A stretch of 25,445 nt of DNA from JAGLTN01 sp023135255 (GTDB lineage: Bacteria > Planctomycetota > Phycisphaerae > Sedimentisphaerales > Anaerobacaceae): positions 1-25,445 of the forward strand of contig DAOWCP010000028.1 in the NCBI GenBank assembly GCA_030639495.1, written 5' to 3'. The notes under the pieces were generated by a model. The model saw only the letters and a program-made list of their open reading frames with translations, made no database searches and was not told where the DNA came from. Shown in pieces: positions 1 to 6,740 of this stretch. The position numbers and the translations under genes are program-made. Position 1 is the first letter of the stretch; each line of letters opens with the position of its first letter.

Positions 1-157
1 CATGTCGAGGTGAGCCCACAAGCTTCATGCCGAACCTTTCAATATCAAATTTCGGTGTCAGACAGTTCACGATTTCAATATCACAGTTGTTGCACGCACC
101 GGTATTAACATGAAACACCCACACCGATTTTTTTAATGCCTTTATTTTCCAACTCAT
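1..157 (-). CDS. Group 4 hydrogenase / complex I small subunit (NuoB/EchC-like), 5' part only
   Basis: Only the first 52 codons lie in the window; the gene continues past position 1. The ATG (complement of 155-157) is 9 bases after the stop of the membrane subunit gene, behind a GGAT-containing ribosome site. The readable protein has the stretches NTGACNNCDIEIVNC and FGMKLVGSPRH. The Cys-x2-Cys pair followed by DIEI is typical of the electron-transfer small subunit of energy-converting group 4 [NiFe] hydrogenases (EchC, MbhJ), which resembles NuoB and holds the 4Fe-4S cluster next to the active-site subunit. Coupling to a NuoH/EchB homologue supports this. Because the catalytic large subunit is outside the window, it cannot be decided whether the complex is a true hydrogenase or a related Ehr/Mbx-type complex. 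Confidence 0.85.
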   Translation of the reverse strand, partial: MSWKIKALKKSVWVFHVNTGACNNCDIEIVNCLTPKFDIERFGMKLVGSPRH

Positions 158-166
158 AAATCTATC

Positions 167-1111
167 CTATAGCCAATTGATGCCATAAACATTACCAATC
201 ATTGCCAGAACAATAGCAACAAATAAAATTATACCGCAATGGACCCAGAAAAATTTCATTGCCTGGTCGATCCGCACGCGCGGGTTGGTATTCTTAATTA
301 ATATCATTAACACCAGAACAAGTACATACTTGCCGATTCCCCAGGCAAGACCACCCCATGTCTCGCCGAAGCCGCCCATGAACACCATTACCAAAAACAT
401 TGGTAGTGCTACGAGCATCATCATTTGCATAACTTTCCATACACCAAGCAATGCGCCGGAATATTCCATCAATATACCGCTGGCAAGTTCCGTCTCAGCT
501 TCAGCCATATCAAAGGGTACAAACCCAAGTTTCGCGTGGATACACAGCAGACTGACTATAAATGCCAGCATACCCGATACACTAAGTACCGTTGTTTCAT
601 TTGCAATTGCGGCAAGATTGATTTGGCCTCCCGTCTTTATCAGAACCACGACCAAAGCCATCACTAGAGGCAACTCATAGCCTATCACCAGCTTCATCTC
701 TCTGCTGGTTCCTAACGAAGCGTGAGGACTTGCGCTGGCACTGCTGCCGAGAATCAAGGCCAAAGAAGGCAATATAAGAAGGTAAATCGCAACGACCACA
801 TCACCAACAAACGCAGTCCGAGTAAGTGCCACCACTCCGAGCATTGTCGAAAGCAACAGCACACCGGCCATCCCGACAAGAGGTGCAATAACAAAAACAA
901 CGTGATTGCTCTCCTGCGGTATTAGTATCTCCTTGCCCATCAGTTTTGCGATATCGTAAAACGGTTGCAGAATCGGTGGACCTACTCGCCATTGTACAAG
1001 AGCGCTTACCTTACGTGCTATCCACGAAGCAATCATCCCGACAATGAGAGCAAATAAGAACCCCGGAAAAATCAGTATCCAGAATAAATTTTGTAATAAT
1101 ATCTCAGCCAT
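167..1111 (-). CDS. NuoH/EchB-like membrane subunit of a group 4 hydrogenase-type complex
   Basis: A highly hydrophobic protein of 314 residues from the chosen start, with about eight membrane helices. It matches the respiratory-chain NADH dehydrogenase subunit 1 / HycD-HyfC-EchB family, which anchors the soluble hydrogenase arm and lies at the entrance of the ion-translocating membrane arm. Recognisable conserved parts are RVGPPILQPFYDIAKLMGKE near the N-terminus, REMKLVIGYELPLVMAL in the middle and PFDMAEAETELASGILMEYS, the acidic loop typical of the family. The ATG at 1109-1111 (protein begins MAEILLQ) is preferred over an upstream in-frame codon ending at 1150: it has an AAGGCG ribosome site about 6 bases upstream and avoids overlap with the preceding gene. 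It sits 17 bases after the ferredoxin gene in the same operon. No antiporter-type (NuoL/M/N) subunit is visible in the window. Confidence 0.92.
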   Translation of the reverse strand: MAEILLQNLFWILIFPGFLFALIVGMIASWIARKVSALVQWRVGPPILQPFYDIAKLMGKEILIPQESNHVVFVIAPLVGMAGVLLLSTMLGVVALTRTAFVGDVVVAIYLLILPSLALILGSSASASPHASLGTSREMKLVIGYELPLVMALVVVLIKTGGQINLAAIANETTVLSVSGMLAFIVSLLCIHAKLGFVPFDMAEAETELASGILMEYSGALLGVWKVMQMMMLVALPMFLVMVFMGGFGETWGGLAWGIGKYVLVLVLMILIKNTNPRVRIDQAMKFFWVHCGIILFVAIVLAMIGNVYGINWL

Positions 1112-1128
1112 CTTTACGCCTTTTAATT

Positions 1129-1638
1129 TTATCTTAAAAACGGCTCCCACAAAATGCCGCCGCTGACTTTAACCACAATACCATCCAGGACTTCGGTCAA
1201 ATCAGCTTTTTTGCCCGGATCGACTTCTCTGTAATCTATGCTTCCATCGGTGCAGGTACTGACACACAAAGGTTTTTCACCTGGGGCGAGTCTGTCTTTG
1301 CAAACATCACAACTGCTGCTGACAAAAGGTATCAGATCACCGTAAATTGTACCGAATGGGCAAGCCATCGCGCATGTGCCGCAGCCGGTGCATAACATAT
1401 TGGAGCGTTTAAGAATGCCTTCATTGTCATTTTGATCTGTGACCTTTTCCAGTGCGTCATTAGGACAGCTATCGATACATGGAGCACTCTGGCATTTGCG
1501 ACAAATCAGAGAAAAACGAATTTTCTCCAGCAATGAGTCGATACCCTTGTTTTCAGGATGATGCTTATATGAACACTGCACCTGAGATTCGCCCTGAAGC
1601 TGGCATTTTTCCAAATCAATTATTAACTTTGCACCCAT
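1129..1638 (-). CDS. 4Fe-4S polyferredoxin, electron-transfer subunit (HycB/CooF-like)
   Basis: A 169-residue protein with three clear cysteine groups: CRKCQSAPCIDSCP (residues about 46-59), CTGCGTCAMACP (about 83-94) and a looser CDVC...CVSTC group (about 109-129). Two more cysteines lie near the N-terminus. This is the pattern of HycB/CooF/DMSO-reductase-B type ferredoxins, which carry electrons between a soluble donor and a membrane oxidoreductase. The gene is 22 bases after the flavin reductase gene and 17 bases before the NuoH-like gene. It therefore probably links the flavoprotein to the hydrogenase-like small subunit. No twin-arginine or other signal peptide is seen, so a cytoplasmic location is inferred. 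The number of clusters (two certain, a third possible) cannot be fixed by reading alone. Confidence 0.9.
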   Translation of the reverse strand: MGAKLIIDLEKCQLQGESQVQCSYKHHPENKGIDSLLEKIRFSLICRKCQSAPCIDSCPNDALEKVTDQNDNEGILKRSNMLCTGCGTCAMACPFGTIYGDLIPFVSSSCDVCKDRLAPGEKPLCVSTCTDGSIDYREVDPGKKADLTEVLDGIVVKVSGGILWEPFLR

Positions 1639-1660
1639 AATTCGTCTCTCGTTTTTCGCA

Positions 1661-2482
1661 TTATTCCCAAATTTTCGGGTAATTCTTTATCTGCTCATAG
1701 GTAAAGACCGGACCGTCCTTACAGACATAGTATTTGCCAAGCATGCAATGGCCGCACTTTCCGAAACCACAACTCATATTCTTTTCCATTGAAAGGTAGA
1801 TGTCCTTTGGCTCAAAGTTGAACTCCAGCAGCTTGAGGGTAACGTATTTCATCATAATAGGCGGGCCGCACACCACAGCGACAGCGTTTTTAACATCTAT
1901 GTCCGCAGGGTCAAGTATTGTAGTTACCACACCGACATTGCCGTCCCAGCCGTTGTTGGCTTGATCGACACTGAGTTTTATTTCGACTCCGTCAATTTTC
2001 TGCCATGGGCCGAAAAGTGTATTCTTATAGATAAAGTCATCAGGCGTTTTAGCGCCAAATCGACACGTTATGGATTTGAAATCCTTTACCCTGTCTACCA
2101 GTGTCAAAAACAGCGACCGAATTGGTGCCAAACCGACACCGCCGCCAACAATATAGACCTGCTTACCGGCAAAATCGTCTATCGGATAGCTGTTGCCATA
2201 CGGACCGCGAATGCCCACCTTTTGCCCCTTTTGGCAATCATGGAGCATACCTGTCATGCGTCCTGCCTTCATAATGGTGATTTCTATCCGATCGGTTTGG
2301 GCAGGGGATGAGGACGGTGTAAAAGGCGCCTCACCTTCGCCAGGCAGGGTCAATTCAACGAACTGGCCTGTTTTGAAACTAAAATCTTCTTCCAGCTCAA
2401 TGACAAAGCTTTTAATCGTGGAGGATTCTTCGATAATATCAACGACTTCGCCATTTATAGGTTGGTAAAGATTATCTTTCAT
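1661..2482 (-). CDS. FAD/NAD(P)-binding reductase with 2Fe-2S motif (HydG / AsrB / PyrK-like)
   Basis: 273 residues with the order of the ferredoxin-NADP reductase superfamily. An N-terminal FAD-binding barrel (to about residue 100, containing GRMTGMLHDCQKG) is followed by a nucleotide-binding domain beginning at the glycine-rich YIVGGGVGLAPIRSL and containing the conserved CGPPIMM. A C-terminal cysteine cluster reads CGFGKCGHC followed by one further Cys, the ligand set of the 2Fe-2S cluster in PyrK, sulfhydrogenase gamma (HydG) and sulfite reductase AsrB. Such subunits exchange electrons between NAD(P)H and iron-sulfur proteins. The partner here is almost certainly the HydB-like product encoded 37 bases upstream. 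Placement between rex and the membrane subunits suggests that NAD(H) is the soluble electron carrier, although NAD versus NADP preference cannot be read from the sequence. Confidence 0.9.
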   Translation of the reverse strand: MKDNLYQPINGEVVDIIEESSTIKSFVIELEEDFSFKTGQFVELTLPGEGEAPFTPSSSPAQTDRIEITIMKAGRMTGMLHDCQKGQKVGIRGPYGNSYPIDDFAGKQVYIVGGGVGLAPIRSLFLTLVDRVKDFKSITCRFGAKTPDDFIYKNTLFGPWQKIDGVEIKLSVDQANNGWDGNVGVVTTILDPADIDVKNAVAVVCGPPIMMKYVTLKLLEFNFEPKDIYLSMEKNMSCGFGKCGHCMLGKYYVCKDGPVFTYEQIKNYPKIWE

Positions 2483-2519
2483 TGCACAACTTTCTTTTTA
2501 CTTATCTCTATCCCTTAAT

Positions 2520-3533
2520 TTACTGCTTGAGTTTTTTGAGTAATTCCCGAATATCCATTCCGCCGGCGTCGGCATCAATACATCTTCCGCAGCCTACACA
2601 CATATCTAAACCATAGCGGTCAAGGAAATGTACAAATTTATGCAAAAGACGGTATTTCACTCTGTCGCCAAGAATCTTATTCGGATTTTCGCCACCAGCT
2701 ACCGTTGCGTAACTTAACCGCATACAACTATCCCACATCTTCATTTTAGCAAAATAATCATCCTTTTGAGTATCATAAAGATAAAAACAATGACATGTAG
2801 GACAAACTCTCGTGCAAGCCTGGCATTCGACGCAGTTTTTTACCTCTGTGTCAAAAACATCGCTTTCAAGGCTGTTTTCCACGATTTGTTTCAGTGAGGT
2901 ATCGAATTTAAGGTCGGCATTGTTTTGCTCAAGTTGAGCTTTTACGACCGCCCTGTTTTCATCACGCTCAGACAATAGAGTATCGGGAACCTCACCGAAA
3001 ATTTGTGAATGATTTATCAGGAAGTCCTTTCCTTTTTGGGAACCGGATTCGATAATAAAGCCATTCCTTATTTTCGAAATATTTATATCGAACCCCTTGT
3101 CGGCAAAACCCTGACCATCGAAAATATTGCAAAAGCAAGTTTCGCCCGCTTCACAGCAGTCCGTGGAAATGGTTAACATGCTTTCACGCCGTTTGATATA
3201 AAACTGGTCTTCGAAGTCTTCCTCGGCAAAAACCTTGTCCAGAATTTCCATTGAACGCAAATCGCATTCCTTAAGCCCAAATACAGCAAACGGCTTTATA
3301 TCTTCGATTTTAAGCTTATTGGGATAAGTTGCGACCAATTCACGCATTGGCAAGAGAAATTCCTTTACCGATGTACAGGCACGTATGTCACTAAATTCCG
3401 TAGCGGCCTTGCCAGACGGATCGTACATGCGATATGTAAAATGATCCCCGTTCTTTACGGGAACATAAAGCTCAAATTCTTCAGCAACCGCATCCAAAAA
3501 TGTTTTTAATTTGCCTGCAAAAACGATTTCCAT
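2520..3533 (-). CDS. 4Fe-4S protein, sulfhydrogenase beta / AsrA-like (HydB-like)
   Basis: 337 residues, matching the HydB/AsrA family that pairs with a HydG/AsrB flavoprotein. Family marks include the middle motif GETCFCN (about residue 131), where these proteins carry extra cysteines. A first ferredoxin-like cluster is CVECQACTRVCPTCHC (about residues 235-250). A second, C-terminal cluster starts CVGCGRC. The second cluster is odd: after CVGCGRC the chain reads IDADAGGMDI, so the usual fourth cysteine (normally in a CP pair) is missing. It may bind a 3Fe cluster or use a non-cysteine ligand, or it may be lost. The gene starts 30 bases after rex with a GAGA ribosome site. The role inferred is electron transfer between the NAD(P)-linked flavoprotein and the hydrogenase module. 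Confidence 0.88.
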   Translation of the reverse strand: MEIVFAGKLKTFLDAVAEEFELYVPVKNGDHFTYRMYDPSGKAATEFSDIRACTSVKEFLLPMRELVATYPNKLKIEDIKPFAVFGLKECDLRSMEILDKVFAEEDFEDQFYIKRRESMLTISTDCCEAGETCFCNIFDGQGFADKGFDINISKIRNGFIIESGSQKGKDFLINHSQIFGEVPDTLLSERDENRAVVKAQLEQNNADLKFDTSLKQIVENSLESDVFDTEVKNCVECQACTRVCPTCHCFYLYDTQKDDYFAKMKMWDSCMRLSYATVAGGENPNKILGDRVKYRLLHKFVHFLDRYGLDMCVGCGRCIDADAGGMDIRELLKKLKQ

Positions 3534-3563
3534 TTTTTCTCACTAAAATCTGTATTTATTTGC

Positions 3564-4187
3564 TTAACCCGCCGGCATGTAATACGGCAACCGGGCTAAA
3601 TCCATTGCCATATCAATAGTAATAACCTTGACTTTTTTGGGTACATTGATATGACAGGGTGAAAAATTCAAAATGCCCTTTACTCCCGATCTGACAAGAT
3701 TATCGGCTACCTCCTGCGCCGACTGGTGCGGAACAGCAATAATGCCAAGGTTAACTTTTTGCCTTTTTATCAGGGACAGTTTTGAGACATCTTTAATACT
3801 AATATTTTCAATCTTTTGTCCAATCTTTTGGGGGTTATTGTCGAAAACAGCGGTAATTTCAAAACCATAAATCTTAAAACCGGGATAAGCAAGAATGACT
3901 GCACCAAGGTTACCGGCACCTACTAAAACAGCTTTATGGCTTACATGGAGATTGAGAATTTTTTTGATTTGCGTTGAAAGTTTTTTAACTTTGTAGCCGA
4001 CTCCTGGTGTTCCGAAAGCCCCAAAGTATGAAAAATCCTTTCTTATTTGCCAGGGATGAACACCGAAAAAATCAGCCAATTCCTGGCTGGAAATGGTCTC
4101 CTGGGACTTCTCTAACGAGAGCAACAAGCCCCTGAGATACATTGGCAAACGCCAAACCGCCTCATCTGGAATCTTGCGATAACGCAT
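3564..4187 (-). CDS. rex: Redox-sensing transcriptional repressor Rex
   Basis: 207 residues, the usual Rex length. The N-terminal winged helix (about residues 1-80) holds QIRKDFSYFGAFGTPGVGY, the DNA-recognition region of Rex. The NAD(H)-binding Rossmann domain begins at VLVGAGNLGAVILAY (about residue 88) and ends in a C-terminal helix (DMAMDLARLPYYM). Rex proteins bind TTGTGAA-type operators when NAD+ is plentiful and release them when NADH rises. The gene leads the hydrogenase-like operon, so it probably represses both itself and the downstream electron-transfer genes. A fitting operator lies 48 bases upstream of its ATG, which has an AAGGTG ribosome site. The sequence match is strong; the identity of the regulated targets is inferred from position. 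Confidence 0.95.
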   Translation of the reverse strand: MRYRKIPDEAVWRLPMYLRGLLLSLEKSQETISSQELADFFGVHPWQIRKDFSYFGAFGTPGVGYKVKKLSTQIKKILNLHVSHKAVLVGAGNLGAVILAYPGFKIYGFEITAVFDNNPQKIGQKIENISIKDVSKLSLIKRQKVNLGIIAVPHQSAQEVADNLVRSGVKGILNFSPCHINVPKKVKVITIDMAMDLARLPYYMPAG

Positions 4188-4234
4188 AAATCACCTTAAA
4201 TTAATTTACGCCTGTGTTCACAACTATTTCAACT

Positions 4235-4250
4235 TGTGTTTACGTTCACA
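4235..4250. promoter_or_regulatory. Candidate Rex operator
   Basis: The 16-mer TGTGTTTACGTTCACA has the Rex-box outline TGTG-N8-CACA. One half (GTTCACA) agrees fully with the known consensus; the other half is imperfect. A second perfect half-site, TTCACAA, lies at 4217-4223, so two Rex dimers might bind. The site falls just downstream of the predicted start of transcription of rex, a good place to block the polymerase. Confidence 0.7.
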
Positions 4251-4266
4251 GATTAAAGCTAAATCA

Positions 4267-4295
4267 GCAATACACTGTTGTTCTGGAATTGTCAA
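4267..4295 (-). promoter_or_regulatory. Candidate sigma-70 type promoter of the rex operon
   Basis: Read on the minus strand, a perfect -35 TTGACA (complement of 4290-4295) is followed after 17 bases by TATTGC (complement of 4267-4272). Transcription would start near 4260, about 73 bases before the rex ATG and directly upstream of the Rex operator. The -10 box is weak (three of six), so the call rests on the -35 box, spacing and location. Confidence 0.45.
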
Positions 4296-4557
4296 GAAAA
4301 AAACATCCCTGAATAAAAAAAAATTTGGGGGGTGTCATTTTGCGTATTATTTGCTGAAAAAAAAGAAGATGTTTTTTGTCACCCCATCTGAAAAGGTGAA
4401 TTTTAACCGTATACAGTAACTGACTGAAGCAAAAAAATGGAATCCCTCTTTGGCGGATAGCTATTTTATACAGGATTCGGCAATCCCGGCTTAGGTGGGG
4501 ACAATCTTTGAGGGATGACAAGCGGCAGTCGTATTTGGGTAAAATGTCACACAATTT

Positions 4558-5889
4558 TTAAGGCTTTTTTGGTAAAGTAAAGCTGAATGTGCATCCAGCC
4601 TCCGGGTTATTCTTTACCCATATTCGGCCATGATGCCTCTCAATAACCTGTTTGGCAATTGAAAGCCCCAGACCTGTTCCATCTCTTTCAACTTCTCTGG
4701 CATTGTCCGATCTGTAAAATTCATCGAATATTTTTTCAATATCATCCTGAGGTATTCCGATACCTGTATCGCTAACTTCGAACAGAATAGAATCCTGCTG
4801 GTCTTTTACATTTATTTTAATTGTGCCGTTCTGTGGGGTATATCTGGCAGCATTAAACAACAGATTCGCGATGGTTTCTTCGATCAAAACCGGCTCTCCG
4901 TAGATCTCGTCAATTCCGTCTTCTATATTATAGCCAATTTTAATTTCTTTTCTCGCAGCTCTGTTCTGAACGGCAGCAAGGGCATTGAAAATAGAATTTT
5001 TGAGCGGAAAATACCCCATTTCAAGTGTACCTGTCATTTTCATTCTTGTCAGTTTCAGCAAAGCGGTTATAAAAGCCATGCATTTACCTGCCCTGCGATA
5101 TGACCTTTCAATCAAGTCCATCTGCTTTTCATTCAACGGCCCCACTATCTTGTCATTGACAATGTTAAGACAGCTCTGGATAGCAGAGAGATGCCCCCTG
5201 ATATCGTGTGTAAGCCGAAGAACATAATCATTTTTCAAATGGTCTTTTTCTCGAAGCTGAATGTTGGCAATCTCGTACCATTCCTGCTGCTGTTTCAACA
5301 AATGTGATATCGAGGTCATTATATATACTACCAGGTACAAGGTAGTCGAAAAAACCAGAAAGGTCGTGCAAACAAACAGACTATTACGGTACAGGTTATA
5401 ATCGGCAAGCCTTGCCGCTCCATAGTGTGGAATATACTCAAAGTATTCAAGAATCACCAGAGCACCAAAAAATAATACTGCAAGTGTCGCCTGGAAATAA
5501 CTTTGGCGCCTTGATAGTAAAATGCTTGCAATAATCATATGAAATACGAAATAAAGAAAGACAGGATTTTCGATTCCACCTGAGTAGCGGAGTATGCTGG
5601 TTAATGCAATAATATCGGCAGATATTTGAAAAGTGATTATTCGGCTAATTGTTTCATGTGCAGGATTTTTATTATCTGAAGTGATGTGCCGCAGCAAAAC
5701 AAACAAGGCAACATTATATAAAACCATCGCACCGGCAATAATACTGAGTTCGACTACAGGCAGGGACACATGCAGAATCTTGATAGAAAATAAAACACCC
5801 ATCCCCAGCACTGCCGTAGCAGCCCATCTTAATCTGATGAGCCAGAACGCTCTTTTAATAAGATTTGTGTCTCGAAGAAGAGTTTTCAT
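4558..5889 (-). CDS. Membrane sensor histidine kinase
   Basis: 443 residues. The N-terminal 205 residues contain about six hydrophobic segments and no recognisable extracellular ligand domain, so sensing may occur within the membrane. A short linker with several charged residues leads to the dimerisation domain, with the phospho-accepting histidine in LTHDIRGHL (about residue 228). The ATPase domain has an N box NLLFNAARYTPQNG, G1 DTGIGIP, F box FDEFYRSDNA and G2 GTGLGLSI, all intact, so the kinase should be active. Its ATG is 4 bases after the stop of the response regulator gene and has little ribosome site of its own, implying translational coupling. The signal is unknown. Lying directly ahead of rex and the hydrogenase-like operon suggests, but does not prove, a link to redox or hydrogen metabolism. 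Confidence 0.92.
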   Translation of the reverse strand: MKTLLRDTNLIKRAFWLIRLRWAATAVLGMGVLFSIKILHVSLPVVELSIIAGAMVLYNVALFVLLRHITSDNKNPAHETISRIITFQISADIIALTSILRYSGGIENPVFLYFVFHMIIASILLSRRQSYFQATLAVLFFGALVILEYFEYIPHYGAARLADYNLYRNSLFVCTTFLVFSTTLYLVVYIMTSISHLLKQQQEWYEIANIQLREKDHLKNDYVLRLTHDIRGHLSAIQSCLNIVNDKIVGPLNEKQMDLIERSYRRAGKCMAFITALLKLTRMKMTGTLEMGYFPLKNSIFNALAAVQNRAARKEIKIGYNIEDGIDEIYGEPVLIEETIANLLFNAARYTPQNGTIKINVKDQQDSILFEVSDTGIGIPQDDIEKIFDEFYRSDNAREVERDGTGLGLSIAKQVIERHHGRIWVKNNPEAGCTFSFTLPKKP

Positions 5890-5893
5890 CTTT

Positions 5894-6289
5894 TTATGAC
5901 TCGTGCAATAGCTCTTTGACCTTAGCCAAAAGCAGCTCTGGCTTCACTGGTTTATCTAAAAAATCTTCCACAGGTAACCATGCCTCATCACCAGCAGCTG
6001 GCTTAAAATCAAAACCGGTTTTTTCCTTCGCCGCCGTCACCATCAGAATTGGGATGTGTTTGTATTTGGGATTATCCTTTAATTCTCTCGAGAGCACAAA
6101 ACCTTCTCTAAGAGTGTTCATCATCACATCCAGGATTATCAGGTCCGGCCCGATTGTTTTTAACTGCTCCAACCCAGCTTCACTGTCTTTGGCTGTGTAG
6201 ACGCTGTAGCCCTGGTTTTCCAGCACAATTTTCGTTGCTTCTGTAATGTCAGGATCGTCGTCTATGATTAAGATTTTTGCCTGTTCCAT
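5894..6289 (-). CDS. Receiver-only response regulator
   Basis: 131 residues forming a single CheY-like receiver domain with no output domain. The acidic pair is in IIDDDPD, the phospho-accepting Asp in LIILDVMM (about residue 53), and the conserved Lys in FLDKPVKPE. Between beta-4 and beta-5 there is an insert, KTGFDFKPAAGDEAWLPV, that ordinary CheY proteins lack. The start is set at the ATG at 6287-6289 because GAGG stands 6 bases upstream; an in-frame TTG ending at 6301 lies upstream of that site and is unlikely. It is the first gene of a two-gene operon with the histidine kinase. Without a DNA-binding domain it probably acts by protein contact or passes phosphate onward; the partner is unknown. 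Confidence 0.9.
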   Translation of the reverse strand: MEQAKILIIDDDPDITEATKIVLENQGYSVYTAKDSEAGLEQLKTIGPDLIILDVMMNTLREGFVLSRELKDNPKYKHIPILMVTAAKEKTGFDFKPAAGDEAWLPVEDFLDKPVKPELLLAKVKELLHES

Positions 6290-6356
6290 TTTTTTCCTCA
6301 AATATTACTTCAGATTTCGCCCATAGCGTAAAAAAGCATACGCTTGATTATTAAAG

Positions 6357-6385
6357 ACAATAATATTGAAAACTCAAAGAGTCAA
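6357..6385 (-). promoter_or_regulatory. Candidate promoter of the two-component operon
   Basis: On the minus strand TTGACT (complement of 6380-6385), 17 bases, then TATTGT (complement of 6357-6362). Transcription would begin near 6350. A perfect inverted repeat AGCGTA/TACGCT with an 8-base loop (6325-6344) lies in the leader and could be an operator or a small RNA hairpin. Confidence 0.45.
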
Positions 6386-6639
6386 GAGTTTATATTTCTG
6401 TTGTTTTAATTATTTTGTCCGCCATCCGTTTAGCACCTCACCTGTACTCCGATGCCCGATATACTCATTTCCTGACACTACACATGCAACATTTCACCAA
6501 TTTATTGATCATTCGATGTTAATTTTTGCTAAATCCTGCTGAATTTCAGTAATGTTTTTACTAAAATTTGTACTAAACGATTTTCGTGCTTGTTTATAAC
6601 TATTTGATATTGAAGAGGTTATATTTTCCGAGTTACGTC

Positions 6640-6681
6640 TTCCTAAACCGAAGGTCGCAGGTTCGAGTTCTGCCGGGCGTA
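6640..6681 (+). pseudogene. 3' half of tRNA-Arg(CCU), attachment-site-like scar
   Basis: The 42 bases fit tRNA positions 32-73 exactly. There is a 7-base anticodon loop TTCCTAA (anticodon CCU), a 3' anticodon strand ACCGA, and a 5-base variable loop AGGTC. The T arm is GCAGG-TTCGAGT-TCTGC, all five pairs formed with one G-U. Then come the 3' acceptor strand CGGGCGT and discriminator A; no CCA is encoded. Nothing upstream supplies the 5' half: the bases before the loop (ACGTC) do not pair with ACCGA, and no D arm or acceptor 5' strand is found. A fragment starting at the anticodon loop is the usual product of site-specific integration into a tRNA gene. If so, the intact tRNA and the inserted element should lie to the left. 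Confidence 0.75.
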
Positions 6682-6740
6682 ATTTATTTTGGGGCGGTGT
6701 CAGTTTATGAGGCGGGCTCTTTTTTGTTTAACTGAAGTTA

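Larger units (their letters stand above)
4188..4557. other. 370-base spacer between kinase and rex
   Basis: It holds the rex promoter and operator at its left end. Its right half carries an inverted repeat: on the minus strand ATCCCTC (complement of 4512-4518) pairs with GAGGGAT (complement of 4442-4448), enclosing a small hairpin GGATT-GCCG-AATCC, followed by a T-rich run (CCATTTTTTTGC). This could end transcription of the kinase operon or be an interspersed repeat. The short open frames here have no family features and look like chance. Confidence 0.5.
6302..6740. other. 439-base spacer with promoter, short repeat and tRNA fragment
   Basis: From left to right it holds the leader hairpin and promoter of the two-component operon, one copy of a 26-base repeat (6416-6441, second copy near 13086) and a tRNA-Arg 3' half (6640-6681). 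No protein-coding stretch is evident. AT-rich sequence fills 6480-6635. Confidence 0.6.

Noticed and set aside
4264..4554. Open frame of 96 codons on the minus strand downstream of the kinase gene
   Set aside because: It runs through the rex promoter region and inverted repeat, has no family features and no ribosome site, and looks like chance.
6290..6301. Longer start of the response regulator at a TTG ending at 6301
   Set aside because: The GAGG ribosome site lies inside that extension and points to the ATG at 6287-6289.
6302..6681. Group I intron in a tRNA-Arg(CCU) gene, which would leave a 3' exon alone
   Set aside because: No 5' tRNA half is found upstream, and the fragment begins at position 32 with the whole anticodon loop, whereas known introns in this tRNA split the loop itself. 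Integration scar fits better.
6720..6740. GAGGCGGGCTC followed by a T-run, considered as a terminator near the end of the PQQ-like gene
   Set aside because: Only three pairs (GAG/CTC) can form, and the T-run lies on the strand opposite to that gene.
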